Of a DNA stretch of 64,000 nt, positions 8,529 through 18,700 are shown one piece after another. The notes beneath the pieces are model-generated. The model had not been told where the DNA came from and did no database searches. It worked only from the letters and a program-made list of their open reading frames with translations. Origin of the DNA: Anabaena sp. WA102 (GTDB taxonomy: Bacteria; Cyanobacteriota; Cyanobacteriia; Cyanobacteriales; Nostocaceae); contig NZ_CP011456.1 in NCBI RefSeq assembly GCF_001277295.1, forward strand, positions 620,001-684,000. The letters run 5' to 3'. The stretch's first letter is position 1; every line of letters starts with the position of its first letter. The position numbers and the translations under genes are program-made.

Positions 8529-10979
8529 ATGCCACAACAATACGAACACAAAAATGGGGAAATTATAAAAGGGCGTTATAAAATAATAAATCCTATAGGT
8601 TATGGGGGATTTGGTGAGACATATCTAGTAGAAGATACACAGTTACCAGGGTCTTATCGGGTGATAAAATACCTAAGATACCATTCTACAGATCCAAAAA
8701 CATGGAATACCGTAAGAAAGATGTTCAGCGATGAGGCAGCAATATTGCGTGTATTAGGAAATCATCCACAAATACCACAACTTTATGATGAATTTGAAGA
8801 AAATCAAAGATTGTATTTAGTACAAGAATATATTCAAGGTAGGGATTTTAAAAATCAGATTTTCACGGAAACGGATGTTATTAATATTCTTCATGAGGTA
8901 TTAAAAATATTAAATCACATTCATCATAACAATATTAAAAATGTTAAACATTTAGATATAAAACCAACAAATTTAATGAAGAGAGACCAGGATGGAATGA
9001 TTTTTCTCATTGATTTTGGTGCAGTTAAAGAAGTTAGTACCTTAACCTTAGAACCTGATGGCATAACAGTTACAACAATACCTGTGTTTTCGCTAGGTTA
9101 TACGCCCCCAGAACAATTTGCAGGAAGACCACAATTTGCCAGTGATATCTATGCTTTGGGTATGACAGCAATTCAACTTTTAACAGGAGTGAGTCCTCAA
9201 GATTTAGAAGAAGATTCTGATAATAAAGTTATATGGAAAAATCTGATTTCCGTTAACCCAAACTTAGCGAGAATCTTAACTAAGATGGTGCGGGTCAGTT
9301 TACAAAAACGTTACTCAACAGCTAATGATGTTCTCGTAGATTTAAAACCACTAACTTTCTTGGGTCAAGAATTAATTCAACGCTATAAAATTATTAGCTA
9401 TTTGGGTGGTAGTGGTTTTAGTCATACATATTTAGCAAATGATACTCGCAGTGCTAGACAAAACCGTCGTTGTATTGTTAAGCAATTTATTCTGACAACC
9501 AATAATTCACATATTTTCAACGAAGTAAGATCTCGTTTAGAAACTCTATTTGAATCAACACAAAATTTTGATCGTTACCCACAAGTTTCCAATTTATTAG
9601 ATCACTTTATAGAGGGAATAACTTTATCTTTAGTTTATGAATTTATAGACGGTGAAAATCTCAGCGACAAAATTAAAACAGGTAAGCATTGGAATGAATC
9701 AGAAATTACTGCTTTCTTAACAGATGTTTTAGAATTATTGTCTCCTATCCATCAACAAGGTATTATTCACGGTGATATTAAGCCTTCTAACTTAATTCAA
9801 CGAACAGAAGATAAAAAATTTATTCTCATTGATTTTTCTAAATTCAAGGAAATTTTTACTTTAGAGTATAGAAATAACAAAATAGTTAAGCAACCAGGGG
9901 GAACGGATGGATATATGCCTTTTGAACAAAAAGAAAATCAACCAGAACCCAGTAGTGATATTTATGCTTTAGGGATGACAGCTATTCAACTTTTAACAGG
10001 AGTACATCCTCAATCTTTAAAAAGAGATTCGCGTAATGAGGTAATCTTGCCGAATGGAATCCAGATTAACTCTAAATTGGCAAAAATATTAACTAAAATG
10101 GTGCGCTTTCATTTAGGAGATCGTTATCAATCTGCACAAGAAGTTTTGAAGGATTTGAAGAGTTTAGGTCGAGGATTCAAACCTCAAAATGGAATTGTGA
10201 AATGGTTAAAGAAGGATAAGAAATTATTGTTCATCTTTAGTGTATTTAGTATAGGATTTTTAGCGTATATCGTTTGGAAACTAAACAGACCAGAACCACC
10301 AGAAATGACTTTGCTGATAAGTTGTAAGGAAAAAAATGAGCGGGAAAATTATGGTGAAGCTGAAATAGATTGTCAGAAATCCATCAATATCCGTCCATCT
10401 AAAGAGGCTTATTTATTAAAAGGAAATGCGCTAAATGGTCAAAAAAAATATACAAAAGCAATCGCAGATTATAATATGTCACAAAAAATAGCAAATGATA
10501 AAACTTATATACTTCCTCAAGTTAGCATAGGACAAATCTATAATAATCAAAAAAAATATATAGATGCAGAGAGTGTTTGTGAAAAAGCAACTAATAATAA
10601 TCAAAATGATTTTAGTGGTTGGTCTTGTTTAGGATATGCTCAAAAAGATTTGCAAGATTATGATAGGGCAAAGGCATCTTTTGAACAGGCTATTCAGTTA
10701 AGTTGTTATCCTCAAAATAAAGGTCATCAATCTCCAACAGACCTGAATAAAGGTTGTTCTTTAAACTTATATAATAAAGGTGAAACCTTAATGTACCAAG
10801 CCGAACAATTAAATCCATCAGATAAGAATAAAGCCATACAACTTTTAGAAGAAGCTATTAAAGAATTCCAGAAAGCAATTGATAAAGCAGACGAGTATGA
10901 TAGAAGTAAATTTGAGCCTGGAAAAAAAAAGGCGGAAGAACTTCGTGATCAACTCTTAAAGGAAATTAAAAGTAAATAA
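8529..10979 (+). CDS. Membrane protein with two kinase domains and TPR-like tail
   Basis: An 816-residue protein with two Ser/Thr kinase-like domains, a membrane segment (about 565-585) and a TPR-like C-terminus. Domain 1 (about 17-275): glycine loop GYGGFG, K47, HLD (141-143) where HRD is usual, and DFG at 162. Domain 2 (about 286-546): loop GGSGF, K318, HGD (414-416), and DFS at 435 instead of DFG. Both share SDIYALGMTAIQLLTGV, so they arose by duplication. Domain 2 may be a pseudokinase that regulates domain 1. The tail is predicted outside the cytoplasmic membrane. The gene converges on the CHAT gene, whose product also has TPRs; any link is inference. Confidence 0.88.
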   Translation: MPQQYEHKNGEIIKGRYKIINPIGYGGFGETYLVEDTQLPGSYRVIKYLRYHSTDPKTWNTVRKMFSDEAAILRVLGNHPQIPQLYDEFEENQRLYLVQEYIQGRDFKNQIFTETDVINILHEVLKILNHIHHNNIKNVKHLDIKPTNLMKRDQDGMIFLIDFGAVKEVSTLTLEPDGITVTTIPVFSLGYTPPEQFAGRPQFASDIYALGMTAIQLLTGVSPQDLEEDSDNKVIWKNLISVNPNLARILTKMVRVSLQKRYSTANDVLVDLKPLTFLGQELIQRYKIISYLGGSGFSHTYLANDTRSARQNRRCIVKQFILTTNNSHIFNEVRSRLETLFESTQNFDRYPQVSNLLDHFIEGITLSLVYEFIDGENLSDKIKTGKHWNESEITAFLTDVLELLSPIHQQGIIHGDIKPSNLIQRTEDKKFILIDFSKFKEIFTLEYRNNKIVKQPGGTDGYMPFEQKENQPEPSSDIYALGMTAIQLLTGVHPQSLKRDSRNEVILPNGIQINSKLAKILTKMVRFHLGDRYQSAQEVLKDLKSLGRGFKPQNGIVKWLKKDKKLLFIFSVFSIGFLAYIVWKLNRPEPPEMTLLISCKEKNERENYGEAEIDCQKSINIRPSKEAYLLKGNALNGQKKYTKAIADYNMSQKIANDKTYILPQVSIGQIYNNQKKYIDAESVCEKATNNNQNDFSGWSCLGYAQKDLQDYDRAKASFEQAIQLSCYPQNKGHQSPTDLNKGCSLNLYNKGETLMYQAEQLNPSDKNKAIQLLEEAIKEFQKAIDKADEYDRSKFEPGKKKAEELRDQLLKEIKSK

Positions 10980-11060
10980 GATGAATATGGATAGTTTTGT
11001 GAATAAAAAAAGAAGAGGTGTAAGAACTTCTTTTCTAATCACCCTAATTCCTCAATATAG

Positions 11061-13970
11061 CTAAAGCCAACTACCTATAAGGGTAAAAGCCGCCCAGTAA
11101 AAAGGATGTTGATATCCATTTTGTTCCATGAGAGAAATTTGGGCTTCGCGAAGTGCTTTCGCTCTAGTCATTTCTGGATCAGAGTTAGTTAAATTTGCAT
11201 AGAATTTCTTCATTAACTCTGTTGTACCTTTAGCTGATACAGGCCATAAACTAGCAATGGTACTATTTGCACCGGAACGCAAAGCTACCCCAGCCATACC
11301 CAAGGCTGCTTTCTCGTCTCCTGAAGCTGTTTGACAAGCACTTAAAACCAGTAACTCAATATTTTTGTTTCTACTTTTACCTTGGGGGTTGAGTAAATTC
11401 TGAAAATCATCTATTTTAATCGTGTTGTCGTCAATATCACTAGTGACAATAAACGTTTGCTCTCGGTTAGAACTGAAAACACCGTGTGTTGATAGGTGTA
11501 CTACAGTAGGAGAGGATTTCATCTCTATTTGAACATTATGTTTTGTAAATTCTTGGGAACAAATTTCTTTATCATCACAAAGTATTTTTGGACTTATTCT
11601 GAGTTTATTCTTTAAATTTTTAATATTTTCTAACTCATCTTTTGTATCTTTGAGTTCAGGAAATTTATTCCCTTGGACTGAAACCTCTTTACTCAAACCA
11701 GCCGCTAAAATCTCTATATTTTTTGGTTCAAGTCGTTTTGAGTCTTTGAGTTGTTGACCCACACTTATAGCTATATTATAATCTTCAATTAAATAATTTT
11801 CACCATCATGAAGAGCAGCTAAGGGAATGTTTTGGAAAACACGGTCTAGTACAAATACTAAAGTTTCAACTTCAACATTGTTCAAATGATTTTTTTGTTT
11901 TAGCGGTTCAATTAACCATTTATATAGTTGTTGAGAAACTTTTAGAAGCTCTTCTTTATTCTCATTAAACTTTTCATTTCTATCTCTATTCTGTTGTTCC
12001 AAAGCAGATAATTTTCCATCCTCAACTTGACTATAGATAAGGTCTGCGAATTTTTCGATAGTTTGATTAAAATCTGTTGGCGAATCTTTAATAACTGAAT
12101 AATGATAAGGAGATTTATTTTTTTGAAAGAGAAGAACCTCTAGTCTATCTTTCAAAAGAATCGGATAAATAACTGCTGCTTTTTCATCAATATTTTCAAT
12201 TTGTACTAACTTTTCTATTGGTGGTAAACAAGGATCTTGGAGGAAGTTATCTAACTCTGCCAATTGCAGCGATTCCATAACTAAACGAGCTATGTTGAAG
12301 GGAATATTTTTTTCAGTTTTTTCTTCCTGAGAACTATATACTGTGGTGATATTATTGATTAATACCAAGTTTAATTTTTTGAAATCAATGTTTTTTACCT
12401 CAGCTTGCAATAGTAAATCAATAAATTCTCGATACACGGGTTCGACATTTTGACGAAAAGAAAACTGGTTATCAGCACTATTGACTAAATCTGCTCGCAG
12501 TGACTGAAGTATATTCCATGCTTCAGCATAAGATATTAATGCTCCTTCAATATTTTCTGAATCTCTTAAAATGCGTCCTAATTGGTGTCTATTACGATAT
12601 AGAATTTGCCGATTATCAAAATTCAGATTATTTAACAGCATTAAAGCTTGTTCTGTGAAAATTTTCGCTTGAGAAAGGTTATCAACTCTGTCTTTTTTTG
12701 TTAAGTTTTCTTTCTGTGATTGTAGTTCGTATAACTTAGCAAGATGAGTTAAAGCAAGTGCTTCAGCTTGCTGATCTTTAAATGTACGAGCGTTTTGAAT
12801 AGCTGTTGATAGAAGTTGAGCAATTTCTTGTTCTTGTGGAAGTTTATCGTTTTGAGTATTTTTTCTCCACCGAGTTAAACTTTCTGCAAAATTAATCTTT
12901 GCGTATACTAACTCACGAATTATTTGAGGACTTTCAGGTAATTTAACTAAATGATAATTAATAGATTTCCATAAATATTCGATTTGATTATTTAGATCAT
13001 CTTTTAATTCAGTCCAAGTATATGGTTGATATCTTTGACTTTTATTAAATTGTTCATTCCACCATTCTTGTATATCTAATAATAGACTGAGTTGATTTAG
13101 TTCTGCTTGAATTCCTGTTATGGAGTTAGTATGATTATTTGCTGCTTGGTTATAATCTTTTTTAGCTTTATTATAATGTCCAAATGCTTCATAATATGAT
13201 TTTATATCTATATATTCATTGTTAGTACATTTGATTTTATTTTTGATTTTATTTTCATCATGTAGATTAAATTCATTATTACACTGTTCACTAAGAATAA
13301 ACTCAATTTGCGAAGTATAATTTAACTTATCTCGCTCTCTATTACCAATAGCTCTTTCTATATTTCCTAAACCAATAAATATTGCACTTTGCTGATCTGG
13401 GTATTGTTGTGCTGCTATTTTACTAATTTCTAAAAAAAGTTGTTGAGAAAGTTCTAATTGTCCAAATTTTTGGAATGTTTCACCTAAAAGCCGCAAACCA
13501 ATGACTTTATTTAGAGAATCTGGTTGTAATTCTAGATTTTTGATAGTTTTTTCGATATTTTTTTTATCAATACTTTTATCACTACTCTTTAACTGCTCAC
13601 ATTTGAAGTCAACAATATTAAACACTTGTAATAGTTGACTACAAGTTTCAGGATACAAAGCCAAGGATTGCAAAGCTTTGGCTTTATTAATAAGATTTCT
13701 ATTTTTGCCTTCTTCGTCTTTACCATAAGCATCTGCTGCTTGTTGCCAGATTTTGGCTGCTTCAGAAAAGTTGCCAATATCATAGTATTTTTTCCCTTGC
13801 TGTTCTAAATTCAAGCTATTAGATACTTGAGAAATAAGAACCGAAGTTGGTTTTATTTTTATTTCAGTTCCTGTCACTTTATTAGCAGAGAAAATAGGAA
13901 AAATCAAGGTTGAAATTAGCGTTAATAATGCCAAGAAAAATGTTGTTAATTTGCGACGATATTTCCACAT
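11061..13970 (-). CDS. Exported TPR-CHAT protease-like protein
   Basis: A 969-residue protein from ATG 13970; an upstream in-frame ATG at 14030 lies inside the preceding gene. An N-terminal signal sequence or anchor (KLTTFFLALLTLISTLIFPIF) is followed by TPR-type repeats (about 45-560) and a C-terminal CHAT domain, a caspase-like cysteine peptidase of clan CD. The dyad is visible: H829 in HLSTHG and C879 in LSACQTA, followed by GMAGVALRSGA and ASLWPVS. The start is 11 bp after the tpsB stop, so it is the third gene of a tpsA-tpsB-CHAT operon. It may process or police the secreted exoprotein in the periplasm; that role is inference. Confidence 0.88.
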   Translation of the reverse strand: MWKYRRKLTTFFLALLTLISTLIFPIFSANKVTGTEIKIKPTSVLISQVSNSLNLEQQGKKYYDIGNFSEAAKIWQQAADAYGKDEEGKNRNLINKAKALQSLALYPETCSQLLQVFNIVDFKCEQLKSSDKSIDKKNIEKTIKNLELQPDSLNKVIGLRLLGETFQKFGQLELSQQLFLEISKIAAQQYPDQQSAIFIGLGNIERAIGNRERDKLNYTSQIEFILSEQCNNEFNLHDENKIKNKIKCTNNEYIDIKSYYEAFGHYNKAKKDYNQAANNHTNSITGIQAELNQLSLLLDIQEWWNEQFNKSQRYQPYTWTELKDDLNNQIEYLWKSINYHLVKLPESPQIIRELVYAKINFAESLTRWRKNTQNDKLPQEQEIAQLLSTAIQNARTFKDQQAEALALTHLAKLYELQSQKENLTKKDRVDNLSQAKIFTEQALMLLNNLNFDNRQILYRNRHQLGRILRDSENIEGALISYAEAWNILQSLRADLVNSADNQFSFRQNVEPVYREFIDLLLQAEVKNIDFKKLNLVLINNITTVYSSQEEKTEKNIPFNIARLVMESLQLAELDNFLQDPCLPPIEKLVQIENIDEKAAVIYPILLKDRLEVLLFQKNKSPYHYSVIKDSPTDFNQTIEKFADLIYSQVEDGKLSALEQQNRDRNEKFNENKEELLKVSQQLYKWLIEPLKQKNHLNNVEVETLVFVLDRVFQNIPLAALHDGENYLIEDYNIAISVGQQLKDSKRLEPKNIEILAAGLSKEVSVQGNKFPELKDTKDELENIKNLKNKLRISPKILCDDKEICSQEFTKHNVQIEMKSSPTVVHLSTHGVFSSNREQTFIVTSDIDDNTIKIDDFQNLLNPQGKSRNKNIELLVLSACQTASGDEKAALGMAGVALRSGANSTIASLWPVSAKGTTELMKKFYANLTNSDPEMTRAKALREAQISLMEQNGYQHPFYWAAFTLIGSWL

Positions 13971-13981
13971 AAATATTGGTT

Positions 13982-15790
13982 TTAGAAGAGGTTGTACTGC
14001 ATGGAAAAATAAACACCGTTGTCTTGCCATGTTCTATCTATTGAATTAATTTTAACTAAAGGAATGCCATAATCTAAACGAGCTTTTAATTTTTCGCCCA
14101 TTTGCCACTGTAAACCTAAACCTAAAGAAGCTAGGGTATTAGAATCAGGATTTGGTTTACTAGAGCTATTCCAAGTAGTTCCAACATTAATGAATGGAAT
14201 TAATTGTAAAATATTTTCTCCATTATTGGTATTGTAAATCGGTAATTGAAAATCCGCAGAACTAAAAAATCCATTATCACTAAAAATAGCATCTTGACGA
14301 TAACCCCGCCCGTTGAAAACACCACCTAATGTAAATTGCTCCAAAGGTAAAAGTGATCTAGTTGCTAATTGTAAATCAGAACGAAGTAAAATTTTTGGTT
14401 TCAGTTTGGGATTATCAGTTTGAGAACCAAGTGAGTGTAACCATAGTAATTGTCCTCTCCATGCAAAAGAGCGACTATCAGGTGCTTGATTATTAATTGT
14501 TGCACCAAATGTTCCCACACCTAAACTAAATTGAGAACGAGCAATAAAGACTTGCTGCAAACTTTTCCGGTTCCATTCTTGAAAGAATCGCAATGCAGAA
14601 ATTCGCGTGCTTCCTTGTGCGTCTGCTCCTACAGATATAGGAAAGTTTACTCCTAATAGAGAACTATTACTTTCCTTTCTATTTAGTGTGAAACCAAGTG
14701 CTAATTCTTCTCTAAATTCTTGATTAGCTTTCTCGATTATGGGTTGACGTAAAGTAAGTTCAAAATTGCGAGAATTTGATTTAATATCTAATTCATCAAA
14801 TGGGTGTTCAATGATGGTACTTTCGGTGTTGCTATAACTAAAACCAATAGTTCCATTGCGGGGATTAATTGGTATGGTGTAATTGGCATTTATGGCGTTG
14901 CTACCATCGGTATTATTATAAGCTAGATTCAGACTATCTCCTAATCCAGTTAAGTTGGATTCTTCTATTTCTAAACCGCGCCGAAAACTGCCAATACTAG
15001 GATTTCTACTATTATCAGCAATGATTTTAATATTGTCAGTGTTTGCTTCTTCTATTTTAATTTTCAGTAAATTAGTGCCAGGAATTGTCCCCGCAGATAA
15101 TTCCGCAGAAAGACTTTTAATTAAAGGATTTAATTGTAGAAATTGTAAAGCTTGTTTTAAATTGCGGATATTTAGAGGTTTTCCGGTGGCTAAATTCAAA
15201 CGCGATCGCACATAACTATCATGCAAAAAGTTTTTACTGTTCTCATCTCGACTAATACGAATTTCTTCTAAACTTCCTTCAACAATCTGGATTGTGATAT
15301 CACAACTGTGAGAAGTTTGTTCTGGTTTCACCAAACAACCTGTTAAGGTTTGTGCTGGAATATAAGCACCGGAAGTAACATATCCTTCTTCAGCGTAAAG
15401 ATTAGTAATTTTAGCAGCAGCTTGTAATAATTCCGTAAAAGTAATATCTTTATTAGTAAATTCCTGCAACTCCTTCGCTAATCTTTTATCACTAAATACT
15501 GATTTCGTATTACCAACAAACTCAAATTTATTAACCTGAATACTTCCAGAAACATCGAAATTTTGTTCTGGTTTATTGGCATCTGGGGGTAAAATTTCCT
15601 TGAGTTCTTCTGGAGAAAGTAACGGTTTAAGTTTAGATGGGAGTTCAGGGATAGTAGGATTAACTGGAATTTGAGTAGGAGGGATATTTTGCGATCGCAC
15701 TGAAAAAAATATCCCATCCACAGCCAAAAATCCCAGATTTAGCACTAACAACTCAGATAAAAAAGCAAGGCTACGATATTTAATGGACAT
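13982..15790 (-). CDS. Two-partner secretion transporter (TpsB, ShlB/FhaC family)
   Basis: A 602-residue outer-membrane beta-barrel transporter from ATG 15790. That codon sits in ATGTCCATTAA and overlaps the tpsA stop by 11 bp, a sign of coupling. After an N-terminal export signal and a Pro-rich stretch (about 35-70), a POTRA domain is seen (FEFVGNTKSVFSDKRLA, then YAEEGYVTSGAYIPAQ), then a ShlB-type POTRA and the barrel, closing with GLQWQMGEKLKARLDYG and a C-terminal aromatic (QYNLF). The LGGVFNGRGY segment carries the RGY seen near barrel motif 4. It should translocate the adjacent TpsA protein. Confidence 0.92.
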   Translation of the reverse strand: MSIKYRSLAFLSELLVLNLGFLAVDGIFFSVRSQNIPPTQIPVNPTIPELPSKLKPLLSPEELKEILPPDANKPEQNFDVSGSIQVNKFEFVGNTKSVFSDKRLAKELQEFTNKDITFTELLQAAAKITNLYAEEGYVTSGAYIPAQTLTGCLVKPEQTSHSCDITIQIVEGSLEEIRISRDENSKNFLHDSYVRSRLNLATGKPLNIRNLKQALQFLQLNPLIKSLSAELSAGTIPGTNLLKIKIEEANTDNIKIIADNSRNPSIGSFRRGLEIEESNLTGLGDSLNLAYNNTDGSNAINANYTIPINPRNGTIGFSYSNTESTIIEHPFDELDIKSNSRNFELTLRQPIIEKANQEFREELALGFTLNRKESNSSLLGVNFPISVGADAQGSTRISALRFFQEWNRKSLQQVFIARSQFSLGVGTFGATINNQAPDSRSFAWRGQLLWLHSLGSQTDNPKLKPKILLRSDLQLATRSLLPLEQFTLGGVFNGRGYRQDAIFSDNGFFSSADFQLPIYNTNNGENILQLIPFINVGTTWNSSSKPNPDSNTLASLGLGLQWQMGEKLKARLDYGIPLVKINSIDRTWQDNGVYFSMQYNLF

Positions 15791-18700
15791 GACAATTAGC
15801 AGAGGGTATTTGAGAACTCTGACCTGGTAAATTTGCTGTATTAGCAATTAAGATCAGTTCACCTTTGTGATTAACTCCCCACCCCGTCGCCGGTTGTGGT
15901 AACTGTACTGAAGTTATAGAATTATGATCTGATGACAATTTTGATGAACTTACCCTCACCGTTTCACTACTGAGTGGTTCTGTGGGATCAGGTGGTAGTC
16001 CACCACGTCCAGTAATAATAAATTGACTGCGGTTTTGTCCTTTTTCCGAAGCACAAGCTGAAGCTACCTGATTTTCAGGACTAAGAAATTTTTCAGGGGG
16101 AGCAATTAACCCTTGAGTCGGTTGAATATCAGGAGTATTTATTAACACATTGCCACTAAATTGCGCTCCCTGTGCAGAACTGGCAGTAATCGCATTTGGA
16201 AGGGAGAAAATTCCTTTGGTTGTAATTTGCACATTACCACCTTGTCTACCAGCATCAGCGCTAATGCTACTATTTTCTAGAATAGCCAGGGTATCTGCGG
16301 TGATTTTGATGTTTCCTCCATCCCCATTTTCCCCAGCAGTCGTGGAGATTTGAGAGTTACCCCTTAGTTGCAAAGAATCCCGAACTTCTAAGGTAATGTT
16401 AGCGCCGCTACCCTGCACCGTTGCACCAATAATTGAGCCATCTTGCAATCTAATTCCATTGGCTTTTGTAACTAAGTTTCCTGCTATTCCTGCACCTTTG
16501 GCAGTTACTGATACTTCTGCACCATCTCGCACAGTTAACAAGTCAGTGTTAATTTCTAAGTTACCACCTGCACCCGTAGCTTCATTGTCTGCAATATTTG
16601 GTCTGATCTCTCCAGACAACGCAAACAATCCACTGGGAAATGTGCGTGTTTCGGTCTGACCATTGCGGAGCAGTTGCACCTTACCTATACCACTCAGTTC
16701 AATTTCTTTGGCATTAACAATCAAGTTACCTCCCTTGCCTCCAGGGATGCCATTTTCACCCTTACCACGAGTGGATACGGAAATTCTGGCACCATCTTTA
16801 ACTATCAGTAGAGATGTATTCACAGTTAAAGATCCACCGTCTTTAATCCCTTCAGTAGCAGCAAATAAACCACTGCGGCTGAAAATGGTACTATTAGGAA
16901 TAGCACTAGCTCCAATGAGTTCTATAGACTCTGTAGCATTGACAGTGAGGTTTCCTGAACGCCCTGCTCCAAAAGCTGTTACAGAAACATCTGCTCCATC
17001 ACTCACTCTTAACTGTTTGGTATCAATCTTGATGTCGCCTGAGTCTCCTGTAGCACGAGAGTCAGTAGCTAAGGTGCTAAACTTCTGACTAACAGTTGAT
17101 GCTCCAGCGATATTTATGGTATCAGCTTGTACAGTAATATTTCCGCCCTTGCCTACACCTAAAGTGGCTGCTGATAATCCCGCTCCATTGCTAATATTTA
17201 ACTGACTAGTTTCAATCTTGATATTTCCCCCATTACCTGTAGCATCAGTTTCTTTAATATTGGGTCTTTCTTCTCCAGACAAAGCAAACAAACCACTGAT
17301 AAATCTACCATCAGCGCTCGTACCACTGAGGTCTATCATTGCTGCATTTACGGTTAAGAGACCTCCCTTACCTCCGGTGATACCGTCTTTTCCTGCACCG
17401 CGAGTAGAAACTGATACCCGCGCACCATCTAGCACCTGTAACAGAGGAGTATTAATTGTGATATTACCACCGTCTCCAATGCCTTCGGTAGCAGCAAAAA
17501 AACCACTGCGACTGAAAATGGTACTATTAGGAATAGCACTAGCTCCAATGAGTTCTATAGACTCTGTAGCATTGACAGTGAGGTTTCCTGAACGCCCTGC
17601 TCCAAAAGCTGTTACAGAAACATCTGCTCCATCACTCACTCTTAACTGTTTGGTATCAATCTTGATGTCTCCTGAGTTTCCTGTAGCATGAGAGTCAGTA
17701 GCTAAGGTGCTAAACTTCTGACTAATAGTTGATGCTCCAGTGATATTTATGGTATCAGCTTGTACAGTAATATTTCCGCCCTTGCCCACACCTAAAGTGG
17801 CTGCTGATAATCCCGCTCCATTGCTAATATTTAACTGACTAGTTTCAATCTTGATATTTCCCCCATTACCTGTAGCATCAGTTTCTTTAATATTGGGTCT
17901 TTCTTCTCCAGACAAAGCAAACAAACCACTGATAAATCTACCATCAGCGCTCGTACCACTGAGGTCTATCATTGCTGCATTTACGGTTAAGAGACCTCCC
18001 TTACCTCCGGTGATACCGTCTTTTCCTGCACCGCGAGTAGAAACTGATACCCGCGCACCATCTAGCACCTGTAACAGAGGAGTATTAATTGTGATATTAC
18101 CACCGTCTCCAATGCCTTCGGTAGCAGCAAAAAAACCACTGCGACTGAAAATGGTACTATTAGGAATAGATACAGTCCCAATCAGTTCTATGGACTCAGA
18201 AGCATTGACGGTGAGGTTTCCTCCCTTCCCTGAGTCAACTGTCTTCACCGACACATCACCACCCTCTTTGGTAATTAACCTGTTGGTTGTAATTTCTATG
18301 TTTCCAGAATTGCCACTTCCTGTTGATGTCGCAGCAATTGTACTGAAGATTTGACCGTTTGCCGATGCACCACTAACTTCGACTTTGTTAGCTTGGATAG
18401 TAACTTGACCACCATTTGCTGTAGTAGAAGTATTTGCTGAGATTGCAGAGCCATTTGTCACTGTTAAATCGTTGGCTCGAATAGAAATATCCCCACCATT
18501 ATCAGCACTTACCTTAGACTCAGTTAGTAGTTGAATGTTACCAAAATTATTTATACCGTCATATCCTAAAGACCAACCATTGGCTGTGGGATGCAAACTC
18601 ACTAGACTTTCACCACTAACACTACCTAGTTCAACTCGTCCCTGTGATGCAGCCAATTTACCACTTTCTAAGCTAATATCCCCACCAACTAAAGCGATGG

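Noticed and set aside
13971..14030. Earlier ATG start for the CHAT gene
   Set aside because: It would overlap tpsB and bury the signal sequence behind 20 residues; ATG 13970 is better.
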